Below are positions 55,205 through 64,000 of a DNA stretch of 64,000 nucleotides, piece by piece. The position numbers were made by a program, and so were the translations under genes. The DNA is taken from assembly GCF_014841115.1 (NCBI RefSeq), contig NZ_JACYTP010000002.1:62001-126000 (forward strand), read 5' to 3'. Source of the stretch: Photobacterium arenosum. GTDB lineage: Bacteria > Pseudomonadota > Gammaproteobacteria > Enterobacterales > Vibrionaceae. The notes beneath the pieces are model-generated. The model searched no databases. It saw only the letters and a program-made list of their open reading frames with translations, and was not told where the DNA came from. Within the stretch, counting starts at the first letter, position 1; each line of letters begins with the position of its first letter.

Positions 55205-56665
55205 TCAGGCTTTCACCGGGATCTGTTTCAGGATGGCGACCATTTGCTCCCAGAACAGGCCAACGGTTTTAATGTTCACCTTTTCGTCGGGGGAATGCGG
55301 AAATTTAATGGTCGGACCGAAAGAAATCATATCCATGTTTGGGTACGGCTCTTTAAACAAGCCACATTCCAGGCCAGCATGGATCACCATGATATCCGGG
55401 ATATTACCGTAAATCTCTTTGTAAGTGTCGCGGAACAGATGCATCACTTCTGAATCCGGGTCTGGTTTCCAGCCCGGATAGGCGCCGGAGAACTCACACT
55501 GTGCGCCAGCCAGCTGGGCCAGGGCGCTCAGCGCGTGTTCAACACTGCTACGGCCAGAGTCAATCAGAGAGCGGATCAGACACAGCAGGGTCACGCGGTC
55601 AGTCTCTGTGGTGATCACGCCCAGGTTCAGTGAGGTTTCAACGACACCGGGAATGTCGTCGCTCATGCGCACAACACCGTTCGGACAGGCATTGATCAGT
55701 GCCAGAAGACGTTGCTGGCTGTCAGCACAGAGCACATCTACAGGCAATTCGCTGTTTTCAACCGACAGTTTGATACCGGTTTCTACGTTACCCAGCTCGG
55801 TATTCAGTATGTTTTGGAAATGACCGAAGCGATCCTGCAGCGCATCAGCCTGTCTGGCTGGCAGCGTAACGATGGCAAAGGCTTCGCGGGGAATCGCGTT
55901 GCGCAGTGTGCCGCCTTTGAGGCTGTGTACTCGCAGCCCCAGCTCTGCGGCATGGGCAAACAGGAAACGTCCCAGCAACTTATTGGCGTTGGCACGGCCG
56001 GTGTGAATATCACAGCCAGAGTGGCCGCCTTTCAGGCCTTTGATCATCAGTTTGACAGCAGTGTGCTCTGCCGGAACCGTCTCACGCTCAATCGCCAGAG
56101 ATAGCTCGGCATCAACGCCACCGGCGCAACCCATGTAGATTTCGCCTTCCTGCTCTGAATCGGTATTCAGCAGAATATCGCCTTCCAGCCAGCCTTCCTG
56201 CAGACCAAATGCACCTGTCATACCGGCTTCTTCATCAATAGTTAGCAGTACTTCCAGAGGGCCGTGCTCAATATCTTTCGAGGCCAGTACAGCCAGACAA
56301 GTTGCCATACCAATACCGTTATCTGCCCCTAAGGTCGTTCCTCTGGCGGTTACCCACTCACCGTCGATATAAGGCTGAATTGGGTCAGCAGCAAAGTCGT
56401 GATCTGTGTCTTCATTCTTTTGCGGAACCATATCAATGTGTGCCTGAAGCACCACGCCTTTGCGGTTTTCCATTCCCGCAGTGGCTGGCTTTGTAATAAA
56501 TACGTTGCCAGTGGGATCTCGGCGTACGGCCAGGCCTTCGGTTTCAGCAAAACGTATGATGTGTTGAGCCAATGCTTCTTCATGCTTGGACGGGTGTGGT
56601 ATAGCGCAAATTTGATCAAAGAATTGCCACACGATTTGTGGCGAAAGATGGCTGATTTCAGACAC
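55205..56665 (-). CDS. pepD: Aminoacyl-histidine dipeptidase PepD
   Basis: A 486-residue M20 metallopeptidase cleaving Xaa-His dipeptides such as carnosine. Metal ligands and catalytic residues appear in QAHIDMVPQ, GADNGIGMA, DEEAGMTGAFG and NTDSEQEG. Common in Vibrio. Convergent with dinB. Confidence 0.95.
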   Translation of the reverse strand: MSEISHLSPQIVWQFFDQICAIPHPSKHEEALAQHIIRFAETEGLAVRRDPTGNVFITKPATAGMENRKGVVLQAHIDMVPQKNEDTDHDFAADPIQPYIDGEWVTARGTTLGADNGIGMATCLAVLASKDIEHGPLEVLLTIDEEAGMTGAFGLQEGWLEGDILLNTDSEQEGEIYMGCAGGVDAELSLAIERETVPAEHTAVKLMIKGLKGGHSGCDIHTGRANANKLLGRFLFAHAAELGLRVHSLKGGTLRNAIPREAFAIVTLPARQADALQDRFGHFQNILNTELGNVETGIKLSVENSELPVDVLCADSQQRLLALINACPNGVVRMSDDIPGVVETSLNLGVITTETDRVTLLCLIRSLIDSGRSSVEHALSALAQLAGAQCEFSGAYPGWKPDPDSEVMHLFRDTYKEIYGNIPDIMVIHAGLECGLFKEPYPNMDMISFGPTIKFPHSPDEKVNIKTVGLFWEQMVAILKQIPVKA

Positions 56666-56795
56666 AGAACTCTCCCTAATAAACTGTCATTCATGCTGCC
56701 TTACCCGGACTATCATAGGGTGAATTTCCGGGACAGGCAGATGAATATCTTACCTCAGCCACAGGGAGCTTGCTATTAATCCACTTTGCTTTTCG

Positions 56796-58439
56796 CTAAA
56801 TCTTAAATTGAGAGATCTGTACATTAAGGTGACGACCACTAGCGAGCAGTTGCTCACTGGCCGCCGCAATCTGCTGACCCTGTGAAACATGGCTGTGACT
56901 GTGTTCACTCAGTTGCGACAGGCTGATGTTAATGGCTTCTGTCGCATCGGACTGCTGCTGGCTGGCATCGGCAATGTGTTGATTCAGATCTCGAATAGTA
57001 TGAATTTGCTGACTGATCGCTTCCAGTGCATTGGCGACATCCTGGGTATGTTTTACCGTACTGGCTGACTGCTCACTGGTCTGGATCAGGGCGTTACTGA
57101 CATTGCTGGAGCGATTCTGCAGCCGGGTGATAATGGATTCTATCTCATTGGTACTGGACTGAGTGCGGGTAGCCAGAGTACGTACCTCATCGGCGACTAC
57201 GGCAAAACCACGGCCCTGCTCGCCAGCACGGGCTGCTTCAATGGCGGCATTCAGGGCCAGCAGGTTGGTCTGTTCAGCAATGTTGCGGATCACGTCCAGC
57301 ACAGCTCCTATGGCTTCAGAGTCTTCGGCCAATGCTTGCGCACTTTTATTGGTTTCATCCAACAAGGCGAGCAGGGCACGCATTTCCTCTCCCGAGCGAG
57401 ATACAACACTCAGCCCCTGTTCACTGTGAGATTGCGCTGTTGTTGCGGCGTCGGCAGCTGTTGCTGCCGAGCGTGCGACTTCCTGGTTACTGGAATGCAG
57501 CTCTGTCATGGCCGAGGCGACGGAATCCACCCCCTGATGCGCCTGACTTGCACTCTCGGCCGTGGTGTTGGCGACGGCATTGAGCTGACTGGCGGCCGAA
57601 CTGATATGCTCACTGACGGGTTCGACAGCACGCAGCATGTCGGTGATTTTATCGGCAAACTGGTTGTAGGCAGTAGCGATGAGGCTCAGTTCATCATTAC
57701 CCTGAACCGGCAGGCGCCGGGTTAAATCACCTTCACCGCGGGAAATATCCTGCATGGCCAGCAAGGTGGATTCACACGGGGCGGTAATGCTGCGGCCTAT
57801 CACTTTGGCCAGAAGCAGCATCAGGATCAATGAAGCGGCCAAAATGAGCCCGAGGCGTTGTAACTCTGTGTAAAACAGCGCTTTGACATCATCGACATAT
57901 ATCCCAGATCCCAGAATCCATCCCCAGGGGGCAAATCCTTTTACATAGGAAATTTTATCAACAGGCTCAGAGTGACCTGGTTTTTCCCACTGATAATCGA
58001 CAAAGCCCTGGCTTTGCTGCCTGACGACGTCTGCCATGCTGACAAACAGTTTGTTGCCGAGCGGATCTTTGAACTGGGAGAGATCTTTACCGTCCAGTTC
58101 GGGTTTGAACGGGTGCATCACCATGTTGGGATGGTTATCGTTAATCCAGAAGTAATCATTATTTTCATAGCGAAGGCTGGCGATGGCCAGTTTTGCCTGC
58201 TGTTGTGCTTCAATGCGTGTCAGCTGGCCCTGAGTTTCCTGCTGGTAGTAGTAAGCCAGCAAACTGTGGGCACTCTCGACCAGGTTTCTGGTTTTATCTC
58301 GTTTTTGGTCCAGAAGGGTTTCCTGATAGCCAGATATAAAGGTAATCAGAGGGAGCAGGGTCAGAATGGTAATGATCAAGCCCAGCAGATACAGACGGCT
58401 GCTGATAGATAGTGAACGTAAGTGAAGGAGTTTTGTCAT
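56796..58439 (-). CDS. Methyl-accepting chemotaxis protein (single Cache)
   Basis: A 547-residue receptor. A membrane segment (about 17-38) precedes a periplasmic single-Cache domain with [24 protein letters not shown] and [14 protein letters not shown], then a second segment (about 190-210), HAMP and the signalling domain with [23 protein letters not shown] 58439 follows AAGGA; a 14-residue upstream extension is unlikely. Unlike the two double-Cache receptors at the window start it belongs to another sensor class. Confidence 0.92.
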   Translation of the reverse strand: MTKLLHLRSLSISSRLYLLGLIITILTLLPLITFISGYQETLLDQKRDKTRNLVESAHSLLAYYYQQETQGQLTRIEAQQQAKLAIASLRYENNDYFWINDNHPNMVMHPFKPELDGKDLSQFKDPLGNKLFVSMADVVRQQSQGFVDYQWEKPGHSEPVDKISYVKGFAPWGWILGSGIYVDDVKALFYTELQRLGLILAASLILMLLLAKVIGRSITAPCESTLLAMQDISRGEGDLTRRLPVQGNDELSLIATAYNQFADKITDMLRAVEPVSEHISSAASQLNAVANTTAESASQAHQGVDSVASAMTELHSSNQEVARSAATAADAATTAQSHSEQGLSVVSRSGEEMRALLALLDETNKSAQALAEDSEAIGAVLDVIRNIAEQTNLLALNAAIEAARAGEQGRGFAVVADEVRTLATRTQSSTNEIESIITRLQNRSSNVSNALIQTSEQSASTVKHTQDVANALEAISQQIHTIRDLNQHIADASQQQSDATEAINISLSQLSEHSHSHVSQGQQIAAASEQLLASGRHLNVQISQFKI

Positions 58440-58797
58440 AGCGCTTTCTTCCTTGCTTGCACTCAGGCAAATGACCTTCACTGATGTTGTCTGCTTCTTC
58501 GGAAATTAGGTATGCCACTTTAGTCTCATTTGTGTGGATTTATGGCCTGGTTAACATAGTTCGTGGTGTAATAAATTACCGTTAATGGGTGTTATTGAGA
58601 GGTTTATTCACAAAAGTGTGACGTAGTTAAAATTAAAGTTGTAATTAAATTACCATATGGTTATTATTATCCCAAGTTGAAAAACGATAGTTAGCACAGG
58701 GAAAGGTCAGTGCATTAACTCCAGGGAACCGAGATTGGTGGCCAGGTTGCTCTCAGTTAGCCTCCAGGCAATAAAAATATATTAGGAAGTCGTTGTC
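58440..58797. other. Upstream region and leader of the candidate dual-function RNA
   Basis: Contains the receptor promoter (leftward) and a likely rightward promoter: TTGTAA at 58639-58644, 17 bases, TATTAT at 58662-58667. From an expected start near 58674 a leader of about 120 bases would precede the 29-codon ORF. A TGTGA half-site at 58617-58621 could belong to a weak CRP site. Confidence 0.5.
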
Positions 58798-58887
58798 ATG
58801 AATGTATATGAATCCACAGCAAAATTTTGGAACAATAAAGGCGTTTTCAGTGGTGCGTTTAGCTACCCGCGATCTTTTGGTTACTGA
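58798..58887 (+). CDS. vcdP: 29-residue small protein, candidate VcdP
   Basis: Begins MNVYESTAKFWNNKG and ends FSYPRSFGY; rich in aromatic residues, soluble, no membrane helix. AGGA lies ten bases before the ATG. The length equals that of V. cholerae VcdP, which binds and stimulates citrate synthase GltA. Identification rests on length and RNA context, not on alignment. Confidence 0.6.
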   Translation: MNVYESTAKFWNNKGVFSGAFSYPRSFGY

Positions 58888-59037
58888 TAATTGAATTGCT
58901 CAAGGCACACATCCCCCTGATGTGCCTGCAACTTTAGCGTTGCGAACAGATGTTCACCCCCTAACTTTCAAGACTAATCAGATAATTGCTCTGCTGCAGT
59001 GATTGCTGCCGACAGAGACCCGATGACTTAGTTTTGC

Positions 59038-59067
59038 CGCCACCCGGGAAAGGGTGGCGTTTTTTTT
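59038..59067 (+). terminator. Terminator of the candidate VcdRP RNA
   Basis: CGCCACCC, loop GGGAAA, GGGTGGCG and eight T: a perfect 8-bp GC-rich stem, unusually strong. Confidence 0.95.
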
Positions 59068-59394
59068 ATCTTCCGCTTAACTCATTTTACTTTCACCCGG
59101 CATTTTTGATGATAATGTTGTGAAAAGGAATGTATTCGATTACACCCTGCCTAACAGAGTAAAGACTTCACTCTTTATATATGATTAAGCGTTTGCTTTT
59201 GCTGTGAAAAATTTAATCGCTTAAATATCAATCATGAATGGTTAATTTTAACTTGTTGATTTTTATTATATTTAATGGGGTTTCGGTGTTGGGTTGGATT
59301 AAAATCAGCCATATATCTGACATTGACTGATATTTCTGACCCGTCTGGTAATTTACTACTGATAAGCCTATAATCGCCCCCCAAAATTACTGTG

Positions 59395-59410
59395 ACGCAA
59401 TCGTTTACTA
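59395..59410 (+). promoter_or_regulatory. PurR operator
   Basis: ACGCAATCGTTTACTA fits the PurR consensus ANGCAANCGNTTNCNT at every fixed position but the last. It lies just upstream of a TATACT -10 (59419-59424), where PurR with hypoxanthine or guanine would block RNA polymerase. Confidence 0.85.
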
Positions 59411-59473
59411 TTTGCTGTTATACTTTTTGCGTTTCAGAGGTAGCAAACACTTTTCTCCAAGGACCAGAGAGCA

Positions 59474-60763
59474 ATGCTAGAGAAGCTGTTTAAGTTAAAT
59501 GAAAACGGGACCAATGTTCGTACCGAAATGCTGGCTGGTGCGACGACCTTCCTGACGATGGCCTATATCATCTTTGTGAACCCGTCGATGCTGGCGGCGA
59601 CAGGAATGGATAAAGGGGCCGTTTTTGTTGCAACCTGTCTGGCGGCGATGATCGGCTGTTTCATGATGGGCTTAGTGGCAAATTATCCGGTTGCTCAGGC
59701 GCCGGGCATGGGGCTGAATGCTTTCTTCACTTATTCCGTAGTTTTGGGAATGGGTCATACCTGGCAGGTGGCGCTGGCGGCGGTCTTCTTCTCGGGCCTG
59801 TGTTTTATCGTGCTCAGTCTGTTGAAAGTCCGCGAGTGGTTAATTCATGCCATACCACTCTCGTTGAGGACGGGCATCACGGCGGGCATCGGGTTGTTCC
59901 TGGCATTTATTGCCTTGCAAAGTGCGGGGATTGTCGTCGATAACCCAGCAACGCTGGTTCAGGTTGGTGACTTCACCAGTTTCCCGGCAGCCATGGCAGC
60001 GCTGGGTTTCATTCTGACCATTGCACTGGTTCATCGCGGTTTAAAAGCTGCGGTTCTGATTGCCATTCTGATCATTACGGCACTGGGGATTTTGTTTGGT
60101 GACGTCCAGTACCACGGCATTGTTTCTTTGCCGCCAAGTCTTGCGCCAACCTTCATGCAGCTGGATTTCAGCGGTGCCATGGATGTAGGCCTGGTGTCGA
60201 TCGTCTTTGCTTTCCTGTTTGTGGATCTGTTTGATACCGCCGGGACGCTGGTGGGGGCAACCACCAAAGCTGGCATGGTCGACAAAGACGGCAGGATGCC
60301 GCGCCTGGGTCGTGCGCTGCTGGCAGACAGTACCGCAACCTCCGTGGGTGCACTGCTGGGAACATCCAACACGACGTCTTACGTTGAAAGTGTTGCTGGT
60401 GTTGCGGCAGGCGGTCGGACCGGTCTGACCGCTGTGACTGTGGGTGTCTTGTTCCTGCTCGCGCTGTTCTTCTCGCCGCTGGCGGGCATGGTACCTGCTT
60501 ACGCGACGGCCGGCGCATTGTTTTACGTCGCCATCCTGATGATGTCGGGGCTGAACAGCATTGACTGGCGTGACTTAACAGAAGCGGCACCTGTTGTTGT
60601 GGTCTGCCTGCTGATGCCGTTAACATATTCCATTGCAGAAGGGATCGCGCTGGGCTTTATCAGCTATGCAGCGATCAAGTTGCTCAGTGGTAAAGGACGC
60701 GAGGTGAATATCAGCGTCTGGGTTATTGCCGTGCTGTTTGCAGCTAAAATCATCTTTTTATAA
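59474..60763 (+). CDS. AzgA-type NCS2 purine permease (guanine/hypoxanthine or adenine)
   Basis: A 429-residue, 13-14-segment transporter. The start MLEKLFKLNENGTNVRTEML, the PGMGLNAFF helix and GTSNTTSYVES are signatures of the AzgA-like branch of NCS2 (E. coli GhxP, GhxQ, AdeP, AdeQ). Purine uptake is supported by the PurR operator upstream and gpt downstream; which base cannot be told. Confidence 0.92.
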   Translation: MLEKLFKLNENGTNVRTEMLAGATTFLTMAYIIFVNPSMLAATGMDKGAVFVATCLAAMIGCFMMGLVANYPVAQAPGMGLNAFFTYSVVLGMGHTWQVALAAVFFSGLCFIVLSLLKVREWLIHAIPLSLRTGITAGIGLFLAFIALQSAGIVVDNPATLVQVGDFTSFPAAMAALGFILTIALVHRGLKAAVLIAILIITALGILFGDVQYHGIVSLPPSLAPTFMQLDFSGAMDVGLVSIVFAFLFVDLFDTAGTLVGATTKAGMVDKDGRMPRLGRALLADSTATSVGALLGTSNTTSYVESVAGVAAGGRTGLTAVTVGVLFLLALFFSPLAGMVPAYATAGALFYVAILMMSGLNSIDWRDLTEAAPVVVVCLLMPLTYSIAEGIALGFISYAAIKLLSGKGREVNISVWVIAVLFAAKIIFL

Positions 60764-60814
60764 TTTGTTTATCGACCAGCGGTTTTTATTCGCTGATTTA
60801 GAGGTTCATCGGAT

Positions 60815-61273
60815 ATGAGTAATAAGTTCGTCATCACCTGGGACAACATGCAGAGTTACACACGCCAGCTGGCTGAGAAGCTGCTGCCGGCTGAGCAGTG
60901 GAAAGGCATTATCGCTGTGAGCCGTGGCGGTCTGGTACCGGCTGCCATTCTTGCGCGTGAACTGGGTATTCGTCATGTTGATACAGTCTGTATTTCAAGC
61001 TATGACCACGATCATCAGCGTGATATGAAAGTACTGAAAAAAGCAGAGGGTGATGGTGACGGCTTTATCGTGGTGGACGATCTGGTGGATACAGGCGGTA
61101 CGGCTGAAATGATCCGTGCTATGTACCCGAAAGCAAAATTCGTTACCGTGTGCGCCAAACCTGCCGGTAAACATCTGGTTGATGATTATGTTGTCGATAT
61201 TGCTCAGGATACCTGGATTGAGCAACCCTGGGATATGGCTGTGACTTATGTTGATCCAATTGCCAAGCGCTAA
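60815..61273 (+). CDS. gpt: Xanthine-guanine phosphoribosyltransferase
   Basis: A 152-residue purine salvage enzyme converting guanine, xanthine and hypoxanthine to nucleotides with PRPP. The PRPP motif reads [23 protein letters not shown] is the loop near the N-terminus. Fifty bases after the purine permease, so uptake and salvage are probably co-expressed. Confidence 0.95.
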   Translation: MSNKFVITWDNMQSYTRQLAEKLLPAEQWKGIIAVSRGGLVPAAILARELGIRHVDTVCISSYDHDHQRDMKVLKKAEGDGDGFIVVDDLVDTGGTAEMIRAMYPKAKFVTVCAKPAGKHLVDDYVVDIAQDTWIEQPWDMAVTYVDPIAKR

Positions 61274-61301
61274 GTAAAACAGCTGCCCGGCATTTTTTCG
61301 A

Positions 61302-61327
61302 AAAGGAGCGAACAGGCTCCTTTTTTT
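61302..61327 (+). terminator. Terminator after gpt
   Basis: AAAGGAGC, loop GAACAG, GCTCCTTT and a T run. Confidence 0.9.
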
Positions 61328-61439
61328 GTGCCTGCCGTTTGGGGTAATGGCTGAGAAAACATATACAATATAGCCAGATTTAATGTTATCGCTGTGGTGG
61401 CGGTAGCAGGTTCTGAACCGACAAATGCAGGAGTCAATT

Positions 61440-62696
61440 GTGTCTGAGCCTTCTAAGGTAAACTTGTCTGAAAAATTGTTTGCTCCTCGTCAAACGACCA
61501 AAGAAACCTCGAGTCTGGTTAAACTGGCCCATACTTCATCCCAGGAAGTTCATAACGCGCTTGATGGGGACAGTGAAAGCGGCTGGTACCGGGTTCTGCG
61601 ACGTCCGCAATGGATCTGGCAAGGCGTTGATCCTATTGAAATGGAAAGTGTCTTTGCCAAAATTGCCAGTGCCGAAGCACAACGCACCAATGATGAACTG
61701 CTGGATACAGTGATCGGCTACAAGCCTGGTAACTGGGTCTATGAATGGTCGCAGCTGGGCAGTAAATACCAGCGCTTAAGCCGCGAGAGCCTGGATAAAG
61801 GCGACAAAGAACAGGCCGCTAAGCTGCTGCTTAAAGCGAGCACCCATTATGGTATTGCGGCCTATCCGCACCTGAAGGGGGATGAGCTGGCCGCCCAGGC
61901 GGAGCTTCAGGCGACCCTGACCTACAAAGATGCCACCGAACTGATGCCGCATCAGGTGAAAACCATTGATGTCTCCTACCAGGGCAAAAAATTTCAGGCT
62001 TTTATTCACTTGCCTTGTACCGACAAGCTGTTGCCGACCGTGATTGTCAGTGGTGGTCTGGATACATTGCAGACTGAGCTGTGGCCCTTGTATCAGGATT
62101 ACTTCGGACCGGCCGGTTTTGCGATGATCACACTGGATATGCCATCGGTTGGCCACAGTGCGGCCTGGCCATTAACCGAAGATACCAGCCGGCTTCATCA
62201 GGCATTGCTGCAACAGGTGCGTGATGTGCCCTGGGTTGACCATAACAGGGTCGCGATGCTGGGGATACGCTTTGGCGGCAATGCTGCTATCCGGCTGGGG
62301 TTTCTGGAGCCGACACGGCTGAAAACCAGCATCAGTATTGGCGGTATTATTCATGGATTACTGAGCCAGCCTAAGTTGCTGAACAGTATGCCCAGAATGT
62401 ATCTGGACATGTTTGCTTCACGGATGGGGAAAAACTGGGTGTCTAAAGCAAGCCTGGTTTCGCATATGAGCGCCTGGTCGCTCAAGCAGCAGGGGTTGCT
62501 TGCCCGTCGTAAAGTCGACATCCCTATGCTGGGCGTCAGTTTAAAAGATGATCCTGTTTGCCCTGAGACGGATAACCAGCTGATTGCTTTATCAAGCCGG
62601 GGCGGGAAAGCGGTGACTGTACCTGCGGCACCTTTGCACGATGGCTACCACAGAGCGATGAGCACGGTAGTCGACTGGTTGAAGGACACACTGTAA
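61440..62696 (+). CDS. frsA: Esterase FrsA (fermentation-respiration switch protein)
   Basis: A 418-residue alpha/beta hydrolase. WYRVLRRPQWIWQGVDPIE near the N-terminus, GGLDTLQTELW and GIRFGGNAAIRL match Vibrio FrsA. It was linked to fermentation control through IIA-Glc; enzymatic role debated. GTG 61440, six bases after AGGAG, fits the known N-terminus (SEPSKVNLSEKLF); the ATG five codons earlier overlaps the ribosome site. Confidence 0.93.
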   Translation: MSEPSKVNLSEKLFAPRQTTKETSSLVKLAHTSSQEVHNALDGDSESGWYRVLRRPQWIWQGVDPIEMESVFAKIASAEAQRTNDELLDTVIGYKPGNWVYEWSQLGSKYQRLSRESLDKGDKEQAAKLLLKASTHYGIAAYPHLKGDELAAQAELQATLTYKDATELMPHQVKTIDVSYQGKKFQAFIHLPCTDKLLPTVIVSGGLDTLQTELWPLYQDYFGPAGFAMITLDMPSVGHSAAWPLTEDTSRLHQALLQQVRDVPWVDHNRVAMLGIRFGGNAAIRLGFLEPTRLKTSISIGGIIHGLLSQPKLLNSMPRMYLDMFASRMGKNWVSKASLVSHMSAWSLKQQGLLARRKVDIPMLGVSLKDDPVCPETDNQLIALSSRGGKAVTVPAAPLHDGYHRAMSTVVDWLKDTL

Positions 62697-62833
62697 AGGT
62701 CGCTTTGTCTGGTCCGAGGATGTAAATAATATGTTGCCATTTCATTGGCCTTGTGCGTTAAATGGTCATTCCAACAAGGGATATTTTCAGAAAGTTGCGC
62801 TTTTTTTGAACTCCGACTAAGGATGGACATGCT

Positions 62834-63238
62834 ATGCCAACACAAGTCATTTTTCCTCCTCATGGCCGCCTGATGACCAAGCTGACCGCGCTTGGCCCGT
62901 ATCTTCGCCAGCAGCACTCATCCGAAGGGCATTTTTTCTTCGATTGTCTTGCCAGTTGCATTAATGCCAAGAAAGCACCGGAAGAACGTGAGTTCTGGGG
63001 CTGGTGGCTGGAAATGGTTGAAACAGCGGCCGGCTATCAGTATCGCTATTATTTCGGGCGTTATGACATCAATGGCGACTGGCTGGAAGATAAAGTGCCG
63101 GCCAAACACCTTGAGCCAGTTCAGCAGACTCTGGATGATTTTTATCAGAAGCTTATCACTTTGCTTGATCAGGAATACTCGCTGACGCTGAGCCCGGCAT
63201 CGGATCTGTCAGCACCGACTTTATCCGTTTCGGCCTGA
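62834..63238 (+). CDS. crl: Sigma factor-binding protein Crl
   Basis: A 134-residue Crl protein: KLTALGPYLRQ, FFFDCLASCINAKKAPEERE, FWGWWLEM and YYFGRYD are family landmarks. Crl helps sigma-S bind RNA polymerase core. The location between frsA and proB is as in other Vibrionaceae and Enterobacterales (frsA-crl). Confidence 0.95.
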   Translation: MPTQVIFPPHGRLMTKLTALGPYLRQQHSSEGHFFFDCLASCINAKKAPEEREFWGWWLEMVETAAGYQYRYYFGRYDINGDWLEDKVPAKHLEPVQQTLDDFYQKLITLLDQEYSLTLSPASDLSAPTLSVSA

Positions 63239-63264
63239 TTTTAGTATTAAACCCTGAAAAAACA

Positions 63265-63292
63265 GAAAATGCGCCGCTACCGGCGCATTTTT
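63265..63292 (+). terminator. Terminator after crl
   Basis: AAAATGCGCCG, loop CTAC, CGGCGCATTTT plus T. Confidence 0.92.
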
Positions 63293-63356
63293 CTTGTGCT
63301 TTACGGTCGGGGTTGATAAAACAAATGCCATTCATCCGCATCCTTTTTGAATCTTC

Positions 63357-64000
63357 ATGGCAGACAATCACGAAAAACACGCCAGTGAGCAAAGTGCTCA
63401 CCATACAGAGAAAGCTGTAATACAGACCATAGTGGTGAAACTGGGGACCAGTGTGCTGACTGGCGGCACCCTCAAGCTGGACCGAGCCCATATGGTTGAA
63501 CTGGTTCGTCAATGTGCTCATTTGCGACAGCAGGGGCATCAGGTGATTATTGTGACTTCCGGCGCCATTGCCGCAGGTCGCGAGCATCTGGGCTACCCTG
63601 AGCTGCCGAAAACCATGGCCAGTAAGCAGTTGCTGGCAGCCGTGGGCCAGAGCCGTTTGATTCAGGAATGGGAACAGCTCTTCAGTATTTATGGCCTGCA
63701 TGTGGGTCAGATGCTGTTAACCCGTGCTGATCTTAATGACAGAGAGCGTTACCTCAATGCCCGGGATATGCTGCTGGCCTTGCTGGAGCACGGGATTATT
63801 CCTGTCGTGAATGAAAATGATGCCGTGGCAACGACTGAAATTAAAGTGGGTGATAACGACAACCTCTCTGCGCTGGTTGGTATTCTGGCCGGTGCAGACA
63901 AGCTGTTGCTGCTGACCGATCAGCCAGGGCTGTTTACTGCCGACCCGCGCAGCAACCCGGATGCGGAACTGATACGTGAAGTCCATACCATTGATGAAAC
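63357..64000 (+). CDS. proB: Glutamate 5-kinase, N-terminal part (cut by window edge)
   Basis: About 214 codons visible; the frame runs off the right edge. Amino acid kinase domain with [48 protein letters not shown] and [14 protein letters not shown]. First enzyme of proline synthesis from glutamate. ATG 63357 gives an about 20-residue N-terminal extension before the kinase core, as in other Vibrio ProB; its ribosome site is weak, so the start is not certain. proA and the PUA domain should follow. Confidence 0.94.
   Translation, partial: MADNHEKHASEQSAHHTEKAVIQTIVVKLGTSVLTGGTLKLDRAHMVELVRQCAHLRQQGHQVIIVTSGAIAAGREHLGYPELPKTMASKQLLAAVGQSRLIQEWEQLFSIYGLHVGQMLLTRADLNDRERYLNARDMLLALLEHGIIPVVNENDAVATTEIKVGDNDNLSALVGILAGADKLLLLTDQPGLFTADPRSNPDAELIREVHTIDE

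Larger units (their letters stand above)
58674..59067 (+). ncRNA. vcdRP: Candidate dual-function RNA VcdRP
   Basis: A stand-alone unit of promoter-like elements, a ribosome site, a 29-codon ORF, a non-coding 3' part and a strong intrinsic terminator. The 3' part has C-rich single-strand candidates (five C at 58913-58917 and at 58957-58961, and ACCC at 59018-59021). Vibrio cholerae VcdRP is a known RNA with exactly this design: a 29-residue protein (VcdP, activates citrate synthase) and a base-pairing part using C-rich motifs against sugar-uptake mRNAs. The match in ORF length, order and C stretches is the basis; sequence homology to V. cholerae was not checked. The 5' end is approximate. Confidence 0.6.
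58888..59473. other. 3' part of the candidate RNA and purine-permease promoter region
   Basis: Up to 59067 this is the non-coding part and terminator of the candidate RNA, including the hairpin AGGCACA/TGTGCCT around 58903. From 59068 to about 59340 it is AT-rich without recognised features; then come the PurR operator and promoter of the permease gene. Confidence 0.55.

Noticed and set aside
58607..58622. Inverted repeat TCACA-AAAG-TGTGA as CRP site
   Set aside because: The half-sites are in the wrong order and spacing for CRP (which needs TGTGA-N6-TCACA); only a lone TGTGA half-site remains.

Overview
The window reads as chromosomal DNA of a marine gammaproteobacterium of the family Vibrionaceae, most likely Photobacterium or a close relative. 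The evidence is the combination of a complete Na+-translocating NADH:quinone reductase operon (nqrABCDEF-apbE-nqrM), sodium-driven polar flagellar stator genes (pomAB), two OmpK-type porins, three methyl-accepting chemotaxis proteins, Crl, FrsA and the cnoX-ybbO-tesA-ybbA-ybbP block. Most of it is ordinary core genome; the accessory or unusual parts are small.

Layout. 1-8 kb: two close chemoreceptor paralogues (the first cut by the window edge) flank a visibly AT-rich three-gene block (PP-loop ATPase, Nudix-HAD fusion, class V PLP enzyme resembling cysteine desulfurases) and a MetJ-controlled NhaC-type transporter, probably the methionine transporter MetT. 8-12 kb: 5'-nucleotidase lipoprotein, ybaK, a LysE-family exporter, smrA and a 46-residue membrane protein. 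12.4-13.4 kb: two identical tRNA-Pro(UGG) genes embedded in degenerate tRNA-Pro copies and a 130-bp tandem array, followed by a dispersed GC-rich repeat. 13.4-17.8 kb: TraB-like protein, copA and divergent cueR with a 19-bp-spacer CueR promoter. 17.8-25.8 kb: cnoX, ybbO, tesA, ybbA, ybbP, yfcH, a Rdx/SelT-like protein and a TSUP permease. 25.9-30.2 kb: ackA-pta and yfbV. 30.3-33.4 kb: dxs-ispA-xseB. 33.7-38.8 kb: pomAB, thiI, yajL, panE. 38.9-45.9 kb: tandem ompK paralogues, ampG, a hypothetical gene, ppiA, yajG, rlmG, bolA. 46.6-53.9 kb: nqr operon with its maturation factors. 54-58.5 kb: SOS-controlled dinB, pepD, a third chemoreceptor. 58.5-64 kb: a 29-codon small-protein gene inside what looks like a dual-function RNA (candidate vcdRP), a PurR-controlled purine permease, gpt, frsA, crl and the start of proB.

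How the parts work together. Several control sites agree with the genes they precede: five tandem met boxes before metT, a PurR operator before the purine permease, a LexA box before dinB and a CueR-type promoter before copA. Sodium bioenergetics links Nqr (pump) with PomAB (motor). The two most interesting places are the PP-loop/Nudix-HAD/PLP block, whose enzyme set matches the logic of oxygen-to-sulfur substitution on a nucleotide followed by release as a nucleoside, and the candidate VcdRP dual-function RNA. All family names rest on motif reading of the sequence; no database search was possible.
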